Source of the DNA: Narthecium ossifragum
Lineage: Eukaryota; Streptophyta; Magnoliopsida; Dioscoreales; Nartheciaceae
Length of the DNA stretch: 64,000 nucleotides
Assembly (NCBI GenBank): GCA_963920575.1
Contig: OY986969.1
Span: 8,801,096 to 8,865,095 of the forward strand
Direction of reading: 5' to 3'
Below are positions 22,244 to 34,849 of this stretch, piece after piece. Under the pieces are notes generated by a model. That model had not been told where the DNA came from. It worked only from the letters and a program-made list of their open reading frames with translations, and searched no databases. The position numbers and the translations under genes are program-made. Each line of letters opens with the position of its first letter. The first letter of the stretch is position 1.

Positions 22244-23472
22244 TGTAATGATTGTAATCCCCAAGGTCAAGACTACTGAAGCCTTAAAGGCTAGTGCATC
22301 TACTGTACTCAATGTTGCCCAAGAGGCTAATAAAGAGAAGCTTGCCTATGTGATTGAGTCATTTAACTTATGGCATGGGAGATTAGGACATGTGAATAAA
22401 AATTCCATGAAAAGATTAATGTCCTTAAATCTTCTTCCTAAATTCATAATTGATAACAAACACAAATGCGAGGTTTGTGTAGAAGCCAAATTAGCCAAGA
22501 CTTCGTTTCAATCAATTGAACGAAGCACTGAACCTTTAGGTTTAGTGCACACAGATGTTTGTGATCTGAAAATTGTACAAACTAGAGGTGGTAAAAGGTA
22601 TTTTATTACCTTTATCGATGATTGTATAAGGTACTGCTACGTCTACTTAATGAGAAGTAAAGATGAAGCAGTAGAGATGTTCACTCATTATAAGAATGAA
22701 GTGGAGAATCAACTCGGTAAAAAGATAAAAATACTGAGGAGTGATAGGGGAGGTGAGTATGAGTCACCTTTCGCCCAAATATGTGCCGAAAATGGCATTA
22801 TTCATCAGACCACAACACCCTATTGTCCAGAACAAAATGGAATAGCAGAACGTAAGAATAGGACGCTAAAGGAAATGATGAATGCCATGCTTATAAGTTC
22901 AGGCTTACCCCGTAACATGTGGGGGGAAGCGATACTTACAGCAAATCATTTGCTGAACAGACTACCACACAAAAGGCTAGATAATATGCCTTATGAACTA
23001 TGGAAAAGTCGTGCGCCTAGTTATAAGTTCTTAAGGGTTTGGTGATGTCTAGCAAAGGTACCAATTCTAGTTCCTAAACGAACTAGAATAGGATCAAAGA
23101 CGGTAGATTGTGTGTTCATTGGATATGCACAGGATATTAGTGCTTACCGATTTTTGGTTAATAAATCAGATAATCATGAAGTGCATGTGAACACTGTATT
23201 AGAGGCTAGGGATGCCTCATTCTTCGAAAACGTGTACCCTTACAAGTCCTCTCCTACATCAGAGGTTAGTGAGAGAGCTTATGAGAATACTGGGGAAGAA
23301 GAAATCCAAGGGTCATCAGTTCATGAAGAGGATGAGGAACCTAGACGGAGTAAGAGGGTGAGGAAAGAAACTTCATTCGGCCCAGATTTTCTAACATATT
23401 TATTAGAAAATGACCCTCAGACATTCAAAGAGGCAATGTCAGCTCCAGATGCTCCTTCATGAAAAGAAGCAG
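22244..23472 (+). pseudogene. copia GAG-pre-integrase and integrase
   Basis: It has the zinc-binding start LWHGRLGHVNKNSMKRL and CEVCVEAKL, then catalytic core text HTDVCDLK, FITFIDDC and ILRSDRGGEYESPF (the Asp-Asp-Glu triad can be placed), and IAERKNRTLKEMMNAML. It inserts the cDNA into the genome. TGA stops occur at 23042 (after KFLRVW) and 23461. The C-terminal region includes EEPRRSKRVRKET before the RT. Closest in feel to Tork/TNT1-like copia; lineage not proven. Confidence 0.92.
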
Positions 23473-24954
23473 TGAATAGTGAAATTGATTTCATCATGCA
23501 GAATCATACATGGGAATTGGTTGATTTACCACCAGGTTATAAACCTTTGGGTTACAAGTGGGTTTTCAAAAAAAAAATAAAAGCAAATGGAACGGTTGAC
23601 AAATACAAGACAAGACTTGTTGTCAAAGGTTTCAAACAAAATGAATGAGTGGACTATTTTGACACCTATTCTCCAGTCACTAGGAAAACCTCAATCAGAT
23701 TAATTATCGCCCTTGCGGCTTTAAACAATTTGGATATACATCAAATGGATGTAAAGATAGATTTCCTAAACGGTGATCTGGAAGAAGAAATTTACATGGA
23801 ACAGCCCGAAGGGTTTGTGGTTCCTGGGAAAGAAAAGAAAGTCTGCCGATTTGTTAAGTCTTTGTATGGGCTTAAACAAGCACCTAAACAGTGGCATGAA
23901 AAAGTTTGATCAAGTGATGTTGACAAACGGCTTTCGTATAAATGAGTGTGACAAATGCGTTTACATAAAAGGTGATGAAAAGGAATGTATAATCCTATGC
24001 CTTTATGTAGATGACATGATCATCATTGGTAGCAATGATAATATCATAAAAGCTACTGAGAGCATGTTGTCACGAAACTTCGATATGAAGGATATGGGTG
24101 TCGCTGATGTGATACTTGGTATGAAAATTACTAAGACTTCGAATGGGTATATATTATCCCAAAGTCACTATATTAAGAAAATTCTTGATAAATTTGACAA
24201 AGGGAGTGATGTTGTAGTCAGGATACTGCTAGATGTCAACTCGCATCTAAAGAAACACCACGGTGAAGGTGTACAACAAATAGAATATTCCATGATCATA
24301 GGCAGTCTGATGTATATCATGAACTGTACTAGACCGGATATTGCTAACTCAGTAAACAGGCTGAGTAGATACACAAGCAATCCAAGTACAGATCACTGGA
24401 AGGCAATTATCAGAGTCCTTAGATATCTAAGGTACACAGAAAATTTTGGATTGCATTATACGAGATATCCAGCAGTACTTGAAGGTTATACAGATACAAA
24501 CTGGATATCGGACTCCAATGACACAAAATCCACAAATGGATTTGTCTTTGTAATTGGAGGTGCAGCTGTGTCTTGGAAATCATCCAAGCAGACTTATATA
24601 GCAAAATCTACTATGGAAGCTGAGTTCATAGCATTAGATCTAGCTGGGGAAGAAGCGGAATGATTGCGTAACTTCCTAAAAGATATTCCTATGTGGCCTA
24701 AACCTGTGCCTCCTATCAGTATTCATTGTGACAGTCAGTCAGCAATAGGGAGAGCACAAAGCCACATGTATAATGGAAAATCTCGACATATACGACGACG
24801 ACATAATTCAGTGAGGAAATTGTTGTCTACTGGTGTGATATCCATCGATTTCGTGAGATCGAAGGAAAATATTGCAGATCCACTAACCAAAGGCCTAACA
24901 AGAGATCTAGTGGATGTTTCGTCGAGGGGGATGGGGTTAAAGCCCATGAAATGA
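23473..24954 (+). pseudogene. copia reverse transcriptase and RNase H
   Basis: RT text: [70 protein letters not shown], and the catalytic YVDDMII at about 24004-24024. RNase [34 protein letters not shown], and the terminal SKENIADPLTKGL. Defects: TGA at 23647, a frameshift near 23905 at HEK, and TGG to TGA at 24661. It ends MGLKPMK at 24951. Confidence 0.93.
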
Positions 24955-25359
24955 CTATACTCCTCAATGGCAACCCAACCTAGATAATATGGCAGACCCA
25001 GATTCTAGGTTCAATGGGACAACCGAATTATGGGGGTAGTTGCTAAGATCACTCTTACCCATTCCTATGATGAGTGAGTGATAACCTGCATAATGTAAAG
25101 GTTAAGCTTATGCTTTTAATGATCCTTATTACTCAATAAGTAAAAGCATGACATTATGCTCTTAATAAGAAATCACCTATATCGAGTGAGAAGGGGTCGC
25201 TTCTATGAGAACATTGTAAGGGCTAGTTCTCTAAAGCACTCGAAGAATTCTACCAGACATGTCCAGGGCCGAAATGGATACAACAAATGAGCCATCAGTG
25301 GTATAAGAAATGCGTTGTGTAAGCACTGTTGTCTTGGTGTACATAAAAGCTGAACAGTT
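24955..25359 (+). other. copia 3' untranslated internal region up to the gap
   Basis: No gene. The sequence between the RNase H stop and the gap does not match the 5' LTR start (TGTTGGATTT), so the 3' LTR begins inside the gap. Confidence 0.7.
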
Positions 25360-25559
25360 NNNNNNNNNNNNNNNNNNNNNNNNNNNNNNNNNNNNNNNNN
25401 NNNNNNNNNNNNNNNNNNNNNNNNNNNNNNNNNNNNNNNNNNNNNNNNNNNNNNNNNNNNNNNNNNNNNNNNNNNNNNNNNNNNNNNNNNNNNNNNNNNN
25501 NNNNNNNNNNNNNNNNNNNNNNNNNNNNNNNNNNNNNNNNNNNNNNNNNNNNNNNNNNN
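25360..25559. other. Assembly gap (200 N) inside the copia 3' LTR
   Basis: Exactly 200 N. The sequence right of the gap aligns with position about 18692 of the 5' LTR, so at least about 460 bp of LTR plus the polypurine tract must be in the gap. The N count is a placeholder. Confidence 0.95.
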
Positions 25560-26207
25560 CCCATGATGCCCATGACTGGGCAGTTATGGATGACATGGCA
25601 GCCCATGTTCTCCTGAGTGGTTGTTACTGGTGACGTGGCGCCTGTTCAGCTCCCCACTAAGTAGCAGTTATTGGTGATGTGGCAGAGTGGCAGCCCATGA
25701 CTGGGCGGTTACGGATGACGTGGCGCTGACGTGGCATCGGTTACTGATGACGTGGTGAGTCTCTTCACCTCCCCACTAAATGGCTGATCAACTAGCCTAG
25801 CTAGCCTATAAATAGGACCCCATACCATCCATTCTAAGCTTGCTCATGCATACACTCCTCACCACACCACTTGCATAATAGAGGGTCTTGATTGAGAGTG
25901 CCATACCATCTTGGAGCTCGAAGGGCGATCGGACGGCCGGCTTCCCTCCAATCGCGGTGGATCGTTGTACCCTGGGAGCTTTTTGCCTCAAGAACCAGAA
26001 GCAAGGGTGGTGGGCAAATAAAGCTTAAGGGCAAAGTGTGGCACACTGGCCTCGATCAAGCGGCGTTTCTTCGTCGGATTCGTATTCCTTCTCTTTCATT
26101 CATTTTTCGGATTAACGGTACGTGCAGTTTTGTTTTTGTTAAAACTGATTGTAAAGGATTACTTGCTACCCTAGTAAAAGCAATAATCCTAGTCTATATT
26201 TCCAACA
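25560..26207 (+). repeat. 3' LTR of the copia element (right 648 bp)
   Basis: Near-identical to 18692-19350, ending TATATTTCCAACA. One of two 'cgctgacgtgg' copies present in the 5' LTR is deleted here (25750 region). Confidence 0.95.
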
Positions 26208-26288
26208 ACTAGAACATTAGGGCCTTGATTAGATCAATATTAAAAGTTGTATATTAACATATAATTGCTATATATATTCTCTCTATAT

Positions 26289-27462
26289 GGGGCAAATAAC
26301 GTTTTACTACCCTGTAATTTTGGAAATGTTCAGTTTGGACCTTATGTTTGAAAACCATTCAAAATGAACCCTACATTATCAAAATCATTCGATATATTAC
26401 CAAACACCAAACGAAGTTAAGTCTCTAAACGGTAAAGACCACTGTTTACCTTTTTTTCACCCTATTCATTAGGAGCTTTAGGGTTTACTACCCCGTTAGT
26501 TAACCTTGTTTTCACTCTCGAGAGAATGCCCGGAGTCTCTCAACCGCTTCACAGGTCGGAATCTCCATCGTCGACGACGCTAGCACATTTCCCAGGTTAG
26601 TTCCCACCTATCTATTGCCCTTCTATCGTGTCCTAGCGATTGGATGTCAGTGTCTCCGTGGTCCCAGTAAATTTAAATTTTACTTTCTTTGAGTTTTATG
26701 GTCCCAGTGATGTTAACACGTTCTTACTGTTGTTTAGTTCTACTTTTCATGCTACTTTTCATGTAATTTTGTGTGGGTCTATTGTTCAGTGTCATGCTTT
26801 CTTTGTTTTATCACCAACTACAACATGTTGTGGTCCCAGTGCTAGTATTCACATGTACTTTATGTTATTTAGGTTTGTTTACTTGTTAGTTATTTATTGT
26901 GTTTAACAACATTGTGGTACTTAGATGTTTTCCTAGTTTCGTCACTGCCTACAACATCAACATGTAAAGCCAACAATGCCAATTGTTTTCCTTATTTGGT
27001 TAGTCTTCTTAATTATAGGATGTATGCTTTACATTGTTTCGTAATATTTAAAGACAACAGTGTTTATTTGTTTTCATTGTTTCATTTCCTCCATGCAGGA
27101 TGGATGAATTTTTCACAATTAACCTACATCATGGGGGATGTTTCGAACACACTCCTACAGATAGACTATTCTATTTGGGGGGTCAGGTGCAATATGTGAA
27201 CAACTGTGATCCTGACAGGTTGGGGATATTACAGTTTGAAGATATCCTTAAAGAGCCATCTTAACCTAATATTAGGAAATTGTGGTACTTGAAGTTAGGG
27301 GATGCTCTGATGTGGGATAATTTAAGAGAACTAATGACTGATGCAGATGTGATTGCTATGGCACCACTAGGGGTAAAGGCAGATTCTATAGATGTATATG
27401 TTGAGCACATCATAAGTGAGGCAGAAGAAATCACAATTCCTATGTTTACTGCTCCTGAGGAT
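26289..27462 (+). pseudogene. Mutator-like transposon remnant: terminal repeat-like end and N-terminal part of a MULE transposase
   Basis: The left end 'ggggcaaataacgttttact' and its run of 'accctgtaattttgg' and 'aaccctacattatc' look like a MULE terminus. After a likely intron with acceptor 'ccatgcag' (27098), the frame from 27100 reads MDEFFTINLHHGGCF, then LGGQVQYVNNCDPDRLGILQ. This is the PB1-like domain at the N-terminus of plant MuDR-type transposases. A TAA at 27262-27264 breaks it; it resumes as NIRKLWYL and DSIDVYVEHI to PEDstop. The LTR starting at 27463 cuts it off, so the DDE core and SWIM finger are absent. Confidence 0.65.
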
Positions 27463-28780
27463 TGATGAGACGTGAAAAATACACAAATTAACCCCTTAAT
27501 TTACCTTTATTAGTCTTCAAGCAATGTATTTCTAATAATTTTGATGGTATTTCAGATACAAGAGCTCTCAACAAACGTTAGATCAAGTTTGGAGTGTAAA
27601 AGAGCCTATTTCAAGCACATTTAAGTACATGGGTCAACTTTAAACATTAAACTGTACCTTCACATGAATAACCAGATGATGTTCCATATATGATTGAAAA
27701 GCTCTAGAAGTCTAGTTTTTGAAGAATTTTACGGTTCATGATTCCAAGTTTTTTAGAGGAAGTTATGACATTTTTTTATACCAATGCGCAGTGTTGAGAA
27801 AGAAGCTAAAATTTTCATGAAGAATTCAAAGATCGATCTTCACAGCATATGAAGATCGATCTTCTTTGTGCAGGAACAATGGCAGAGAGCAACAATTCAA
27901 AAGATCAATCTTCTGTAAGGAGAAGATCGATCTTCTTCGGGGCGCAGCCAACTACGAGATGAAAAGATCGATCTTCTTATTTAAGAAGATCAATCTTTCC
28001 TTACCATGAGGGTAAAATGAAGGGCCCAAATGTAATCCGAAAGGGAGAAGCTTGAGGGCTATAAATACCAAACTTAGGGCTCTTATTGGAGGATTCTTTT
28101 TGGATGGTTGGAGGCCAAGGAAAGGGGCAACCCTAGATTGGGAAAGATGAGAGCTCTCACCTCCAAGTGAAGGGATTGAAGAAGAGAAGGATGATCCAAC
28201 TCTCCTCCACATCTCCAACCTTGAAGATGAGTAGCTAACCTCATATCCTAGTGGAATACCATGATGTTTTAGGTTTTCTTTATAGTTTTCTTTGGATTTG
28301 GATGTTGTAATCCTTATGAGACAAGTTGTATGAATTTATTCTTCATTTCTATATCTTTGTAATTGGATTCTAATGTTGAATGGTGTATCTCATTCTATTG
28401 CATAGGCTAGACCCTTATGCTTGGATGGTGTTTGTTGATATTCCCCAATGAGTTGGTTATGCTAGAATCATGCCCACTCATGTTGAAAGGAATATTGACT
28501 CTAGGTTAGGGCTTGTAGGTGCTACAACCACCCCAATCCACATCTAGCCTAGCCTCCATTACATCTTTTGTAGTGTATTGGATGCGAAGTGCTAGAACCA
28601 CCTCGATCCATTATCATTTTTCATACAACCCAATTCCTTGCGACGAGATGATCCTAACCCGAGCTCTCGTTAGTGATGATCGGAGCTAATCCCTCGTTAG
28701 TGATTTTCATCATCCCTTTGATCCAATTCTTGGATAGGGTGCCCCTAACATATTCGCCTACCTCTGACCATACTTGATTT
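27463..28780 (+). mobile_element. Family B LTR (forward)
   Basis: Begins TGATGAGACGTGAAAAATAC with the family block 'aaccccttaatttacctttattag' and 'atttcagat'. GATCGATC palindromes cluster at 27833-27995, then a TATA box 'ggctataaatacc' near 28059. The 3' part has the recurring text 'ctagcataacc' and 'cgagctctcgttagtgatga' shared with 57109-58815 in reverse. The right end is not sharply defined because another LTR fragment abuts it. It disrupted the MULE frame at its first base. Confidence 0.7.
27829..27998 (+). repeat. GATCGATC palindrome cluster upstream of an LTR TATA box
   Basis: Four intact palindromes with AGA/TCT arms (e.g. AGAAGATCGATCTTCT at about 27850) and two with one mismatch (AAGATCAATCTT). 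They are spaced 17-70 bp and end about 60 bp upstream of the TATA box. Confidence 0.8.
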
Positions 28781-28789
28781 CAAATTTCA

Positions 28790-30604
28790 CGTCTTTGGAC
28801 GTCGATTGATTGAGTTTTCATCGATTTATTCTCTCGGTTAATGTAGTAATCCGAATTTAGGGGTTTTTCTTGGATTTTGATGATTTCTGAAGTTTAATTC
28901 ACTTAGAACCCTTGAATTGATATTCCAGGAGACATCTAGAACTAGCATACTTGATTTGGTAGGTTTTTTGGAGATTAAAACCTTGATTTCAGCATGTTTG
29001 TTTAGTTACTAACTTTCTTGCTTAATTAGCAATGAATTGTGAAACATGCCTAATGTGTATATGTGATTTGGCCAAGCCCTATGTGAGGCTCGTGGATGAA
29101 TCAAGGGAGTCATTCCCCTTGGGAATGCTTATATTGTTTAATGGACCGAAGGTGTGTCTTAGTTATATAGTTTGTTATCGTAATTGGTTGGCCAATTGGT
29201 GAGCCACCAATATCGTTATTTAAGTGCTTCCTTTTAGCTGGCCAATTGGTGTGTCATCTTTACAGCTATTTAACTGCTGCCCGTTTGTGGGTCGGGGGTG
29301 TGCCTTATTGTGTGAATTGTTGGTTGACGGTTAGTGCATGTTGTTGTAATGCTAAAATTGAAATGCGTAGTTGTTTGTTAGTGGCATGTGTGCGCCGTTG
29401 TAGTTTTGAATTGTATATTTGGTTGTTTGGCCTCGTAGAGGCCTGTTTGGTTGCTGGTTAGCCTCATGGAGGCTTGTGGGCCTATTGAGCCCTTATTGCT
29501 TAGACCCCTTAAATTTAATTATTTCATGCTATGTCTAACTCTCTGGCAAGCTTGATGCTTTCCCTGACCTTGTAAGCTGATTGACATACTGTTGCATGCT
29601 TGTACTTCTATATTATGTGCGTGTCAGCATGCATGCAGTGATTACATTAGATGCATAATGCTAGGACGTGGGCGAATAGGTGTTTCACCGATCCTTGCGA
29701 CTCAGGTACACCAGATCTAGCCCTAGGGTCGGGCGTGGGTAGATTGTGGTCTAAGACCCGGCTATAGTCTTGATTGATCATATTATCCTTCGATGAAGTA
29801 TTTTATAGCCAAACTTGAATATTCTACGATTTGAGGTTTAGTTGGCGTGTTGGGACTTCCAATCCCGGTGACTTAAGCGGGAGCTCCATCCCAGTTTCCA
29901 TTCCCATTGAAAATTTCCTCTTGGGCGTGGTGGGGGAAGGGGCCGAGGGCCCGTTGGTGTTTTAGTGTTTTCCCTCCCACGTGGATTGTTGTTCACGTCG
30001 CAGCCGAGGATGAGGGGTCGTGTGATGTGAGAGCACATGTATCTTGACCTAGGGATGTGGAGAGGTCTTACGCCCTTGTTGTATTGCCCCTCCTTTGTGT
30101 GCATCGTAGAGTAGATTCCTACTGAGATTTGTTGTTCACCCTACTCAGGCTATGTTTGCAGGTACAGATGTAGTTCCTCCTTCAGGTGGTGGTGACTCGG
30201 GAGGTTGGTCTTTCTCCTAGTGGTGCGTGGACTCGAGGAATCTTTGGAAGATCTTTTCACACTTTTGTACTTTACAGTCTAAGTATGATTGCAAAGTCTT
30301 GATGTATAAATTATAAATTTGAAAAAGAATGTATTTGTACTCCAAATTGATGTATTTGATAGAGATTATTGTATTTAAAAGAGTAGTACATTTATTGTAT
30401 CATTATTTATTATAAGTTGAGGTTTGTATTATCATTCGATGCAATTTAGAGGTTGTAATAGTTGATTATGTATATTATATCTTCAAGATTTAATTGTTTA
30501 AATTAGTTGTGAAAACTGTAGATTATGCACCACAAGCTGTATCGAATAGTTTATGGTTGGCTTATGCCACGGCCCGGATGGGTTTTCTGGGTCGAGGCGT
30601 GACA
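28790..30604 (+). mobile_element. 3' three-quarters of a family A LTR (forward)
   Basis: Shares with the copy at 41039, in order: 'gggccgaaggtgtg' (29145), 'ctactgagatttgttgttcaccctactcaggc' (30118; written as in the sequence but split by mismatches to other copies), 'tgtttgcaggtacag', then the end GGGTCGAGGCGTGACA at 30604. The TGTGAGG start is missing. A paired 'ggccaattggt' repeat occurs at 29190 and 29242. No gene; open frames at 29246-29461 and 29838-30104 are chance. Confidence 0.65.
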
Positions 30605-30734
30605 GATACGCGTCCTACTACACATGTATTTTTTATCTAACGCGCATATGATACGTGGAATCACAAGTATAACAACATACACATACACGTATATTGTAAC
30701 AATAGCGCATATAAACGAACAATGAACGAGTATA
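30605..30734. other. Short AT-rich spacer
   Basis: Between the LTR end and the PPR pseudogene; nothing recognised. Confidence 0.3.
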
Positions 30735-31345
30735 AAATGTATGCTACATCAAAGCTATGCACGAGAAGGTAACGTCGTTGGGCATCAGGTCAGAACGGGG
30801 CATCCTATGGAAGAGCGCCAGAGCATGCTCAAAGAGGCCGTTGTCGATGAAGCCAAAGATCATTGCGGTCCACGGGATCATTCCTAGAACTGGGCTTCTG
30901 TCGAAGTAGCAGGCGGCTCGGGCGACATCCCCGTGCTTGGGGCGGGCGTCGATCATGAGAGTCCATGAGACGACGTTCCGGTCGGGCATTGTATTGAAGA
31001 GACAGCGGACAACCTCGAGATCCCCTCATCGGACGCTGTCAGCAATGATGAGGTTCCACGAGAATGGGTCGAGAGGGGCAGCAATAGAGGAGGACATGGA
31101 GGAAGAGGGGAAGAGGGCGTCCCGGTCGGTGGGGTGGTCCTAGGCGGAGTACATGGAGAGGAGTCAAGCAAATTAAGACGGAGCGGTCGGAGACGATGGC
31201 TGACTTGATGGCATGGGTGTGGAGGGCTAGGCCCACGCCCTGCAGGCGGTCAGGGTTGGCGGCGCATCGGATGAGCAAGGAAGCGGACGTCTCCGCTTGG
31301 TCTTTGAAGGCTCGGAGGGAATAGGAGGAAGAGACCCTGCCATGC
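30735..31345 (-). pseudogene. PLS-type PPR pseudogene fragment
   Basis: Read on the minus strand: SASLLIRCAANPDRLQGV, LALHTHAIKSAIVSDRSVL (31345-31150), SWNLIIADSVR near 31050, then MPDRNVVSWTLMIDARPKHG, YFDRSPVLGMIPWTAMIFGF and LALFHRMPRSDLMPNDVTFS (30989-30750). These are the alternating P, L and S motifs of plant PLS-class PPR proteins. At least two frameshifts (near 31150 and 31080) and one stop (near 31025) break it, and only about 4-5 repeats remain. The C-terminal E/DYW region is absent: the frame leaves PPR text at about 30740. It is another PPR type than the fragment in the Pack-MULE at 20856. Confidence 0.75.
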
Positions 31346-31515
31346 CATGCCATGTGGCATGCCCATCCCATGGGATATGAGACCATGTGATGGCAGGGGT
31401 AGAAATGTAATGAAGGAAGTTAGGGGTCATATTTTACAAACAAACAAAACATAGGGTCTTAGAGCGCCAAAAATGAAAACTGAAGGTCCATTTTGGCAAA
31501 AGAATCCCTTTAGCT
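31346..31515. other. Possible transposon terminus next to the PPR pseudogene
   Basis: The stretch 31400-31515, read from its right end inward, gives 'gggattcttttgccaaaatg' and 'gaccctatgttttg'. This resembles MULE-type or Pack-type termini in style. No matching inverted partner was found left of the PPR fragment, so capture by a transposon is only suggested. Confidence 0.25.
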
Positions 31516-32646
31516 TGGCCCTTGGTGATGGGACGAGTGGATTGGAGGGGATTATGTAACCGGTGTCTGTTAGTCTTTGAGCTCAACTCCTAAATAGAAA
31601 AAAAGCATATGTAGATTGCTTGATTCTGATGTGTGAAAGCATTCAAAGGCTAGTTGTTGAAACTCATTGTATCCAAGTCGGAAGAGATCAGAAGACAGTC
31701 ATTTGATTCAGAGGAGCAAAGGGCCAGCAGCATCATTCTTAAGAATTCCAGGTGGATGCTCAAAAGAAGAGTACTAGCTTGATTTGAATCTCCTTCAATT
31801 GTTTCGAAAGACCAACCCCGATAGAGTACTAGATTTGGAGAGCAGGAAGAAGAAAAGATTTGAGAAAGAGGAGAAAATATTCAGTACTTGGCGCCATGTC
31901 AACTAATGTCAAGATCCACTCTTTTGATGACATATCAACATTTTTTGAATTTTTATCATATGAATTGTCACATCATTAAGAAAGTTTTGATTTCAAACAA
32001 CAAAAAATAACAGATAACGATGAACTCATATCAAATTCTTGTTGAAATCTAGCTACCAAAACTTTCTTGATGGAGAAGATAACTAGGCTTATATGTATAT
32101 TAAGCTGCTCTCCATGCTTTCACCCTGGTTTACCTTCCCTATTGAAAGCTTCATATATAGAGATCAAGAACATTGAGCAACACAAGTATATACAGGTTAA
32201 TTTTAATTCAGCTGTGTTCTAAATCACATGCACGAATGAATCTTACACCCTGCCCTTAAATTTGGAAAGCTTTAGCTCCTCTCTGACTTGATAGGCCCTT
32301 TATATATAGTGTACATATGAGATATACGTCGCTGCAGTTTGAGCAGCACGTAAGTTATCAGCTGCTGTATATGTCTTCCAGCACGATATGATTTGAACTG
32401 TTATATAAGAGCGCTGTACTCTGATACAGTGATACTTCTCTGCATGCATATATACCACATAACAGAGAAGAGGTACGCAAGAATGAGAGAAGAGACGACA
32501 TAGCAGCGAACAAGAGATTAAAAATATACAAATTAAAAACATGCATTTCCGATATACATATACATATATATGCCTATTGTAAAGGTAAACTCCACATAAA
32601 TGTCAAATACAAAGGAGAATCAATTATCCTATAATTTATAACTGAA

Positions 32647-32647
<1 letters not shown>

Positions 32648-32688
<41 letters not shown>
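32648..32688. repeat. (AT)n microsatellite
   Basis: About 20 uninterrupted AT units. Confidence 0.95.
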
Positions 32689-32689
<1 letters not shown>

Positions 32690-34849
32690 CATGATATATA
32701 TGCATGATGATATCTTTCGTAAGCATGCAGAAGTTGAGCTAGATTTGGCAGAAGTTGATCCAAAAAAGCATTCCATATACATGTGACGCAGACGCATGGT
32801 CTGCCAGTGGAGTCATTAACGTATCTCGCATGTCACGCTCCTGTTTGGGGTCAAAAGTATATATATGCATCTCATGAGCAGCAGATCAACGTTGTACAGT
32901 ACCAAATCTGCTAAATTTTCACAATATATTATGCAAGTAATGGGGCCAACGATGTGTTTTTTTTTTTGGTTTGGGCACTAGTTTTCAACACGGAATCTCC
33001 TCAAGATATGGCCATCTCATTCAATATTATTAGTTTGACATACATACATGTCAAGCTGACAGAACAAAGTTTTCATGTACGTACAGTTGTTATATAACTG
33101 GGAAATTCATCAAGATTATTCTGGGGTAGTTTGCCTGAGACTAATTAATGATATATAATTGGGAAATTCATCAAATTCATCGGATCTCTATGTATATAGA
33201 TCGTTTGCCTGAGACTAAATGATAGCACAGAACAAGTGCTTACAATTACTGGTGCTAAATTGCTAGTATATACACAGTGCAAGTCATATATATGTTTGTA
33301 ATCGAGAAAAAGCTAGATAAGCAATCAAAATACATAAAAGAACCAAGCAACCACAGGGAACAGAGCACATTATTTCTAACGAAAAATGCTTCAGGGTGGA
33401 AAAAATGCCATCATGGCTCCACATACGTACCCTAAGTATATAACTATATTAACAATCATCCTCGACGGATGAGATGTATGTGTAATGAATATGATTTCAT
33501 CAAACCTTCCCAAACATTGATCTCATAAAACATGTGGGTTTAAAAAAATATACGAGTGGATCAAAACCTTGACAACATTTGAAATATAGACCCGATTGGG
33601 GTACATGGTAAAGGTACAACATACCCTGATTTATCAATCGTGTCATCTAATCTATCAATATAACACTATTAATGGATTAGATTAATCAATCAATATAGAC
33701 ATATATTGATTAAATATTTCAATCATCACATATACCAATTGAGTCACCTAATACCGATGGATTAGCATCGGCAAATGTCATCTACCGATTGAGGTGCATG
33801 TCAACTGATCTTGTGTGTCCAGACTTTGTGTCATATGCCATCCACATGAGCAAATTAAACTGCATGTCAACTGATCTTCTGTGTCTAGACTGAATATAGA
33901 CATATTATTTGCTACATATAAGCCAAACTCTAAACTTAATCCCAAATAGTTTTATAAACAAATATAGGTCGATTATAAACATACAAATGGAGGATTAATT
34001 GTCAAAACCGCAGGATTTTCCTCTCCTTCCTAATCGGATTCCTGAGATGGGGAAATTTTGCTTGCTCAAAATCGAATATCCGGATTAACGACATTCCTTT
34101 GCAGCCACAAGAACCCCTATTTAATGAACATATGAGCCAGCGGTGGATTTCACACCAAAAGAGTTATTGCTCTCGGAGGTGGAGGTGGAGGTACCTTTTC
34201 AAATCTCTTTAATTGCTAAATTCTACAGAAATAGCCCCCAAATGGATGAAACCAATTTGCAGCCATGTTGCAACCAAATGGGGCTTTAGTTGAGCGTCCT
34301 GTCATCAGTATTTAAAGCTAGGTCATAGATGGGGTTTCCAAGGTTTAACTAGATGTCCTAAATGAGTGTAAATTTTTGTTGATTTAGTTTTGCTTCCTCT
34401 CAATAAAGCTCTGAATATTGCACTTTGGAAAAACAAAAACAAAAACACAAAACAAATGTAGTTAGATCTTGCAATTCTTTTGCAAACTAAGTTGCTAGCC
34501 CTTGGCATGCATCTCTAGGAATTCTCATCACCTGATTCACCAGTTGTACCACCAAGAACACTTTTAGATCTAGCAAATGTCAACTTCGTTAAAGACAAAT
34601 CCCCATGCCGTTGCTGTTCCGGTTCCTTCTATGAGTCCTATAGCTATAGCTAGCTATATAGCTAGAGTACCCTACACTACTACGTTCACCCTGCGAAACC
34701 TACGGAGGAGGAGGAGGGGGGGGCTCCTTCGGTCCTTCTCTTGTAAGAAGAAAAAAGGCCCGACAATGGCAGCCTTGCTCTTAAATATCCCCTACAAGAA
34801 AAGACTTGCAATCAAAACCAAGGATATTCATATCTGATGCAGGATCCAT

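Larger units (their letters stand above)
18230..26207 (+). mobile_element. Ty1/copia LTR retrotransposon, two LTRs, internally broken
   Basis: LTRs begin TGTTGGA and end TCCAACA. Flanks are attag (18225-18229) and actag (26208-26212), a target duplication with one mismatch. Domain order is gag, protease, integrase, RT, RNase H, which defines copia. By eye the 648 bp of 3' LTR after the assembly gap differ from the 5' LTR by about 15 substitutions and one 11-12 bp deletion (about 2-2.5%), so the insertion is fairly young. The coding part still has at least seven stops plus a frameshift and a Pack-MULE insertion. No initiator-Met primer-binding site (TGGTATCAGAGC) is visible after 19350. It landed 88 bp right of the Harbinger. 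Confidence 0.95.

Noticed and set aside
25231..25633. Open frames spanning the N gap
   Set aside because: Created by translating N; no real sequence.
31346..31515. PPR pseudogene as a third Pack-MULE
   Set aside because: Only one terminus-like end is visible and no 9-bp duplication or inverted partner was found.
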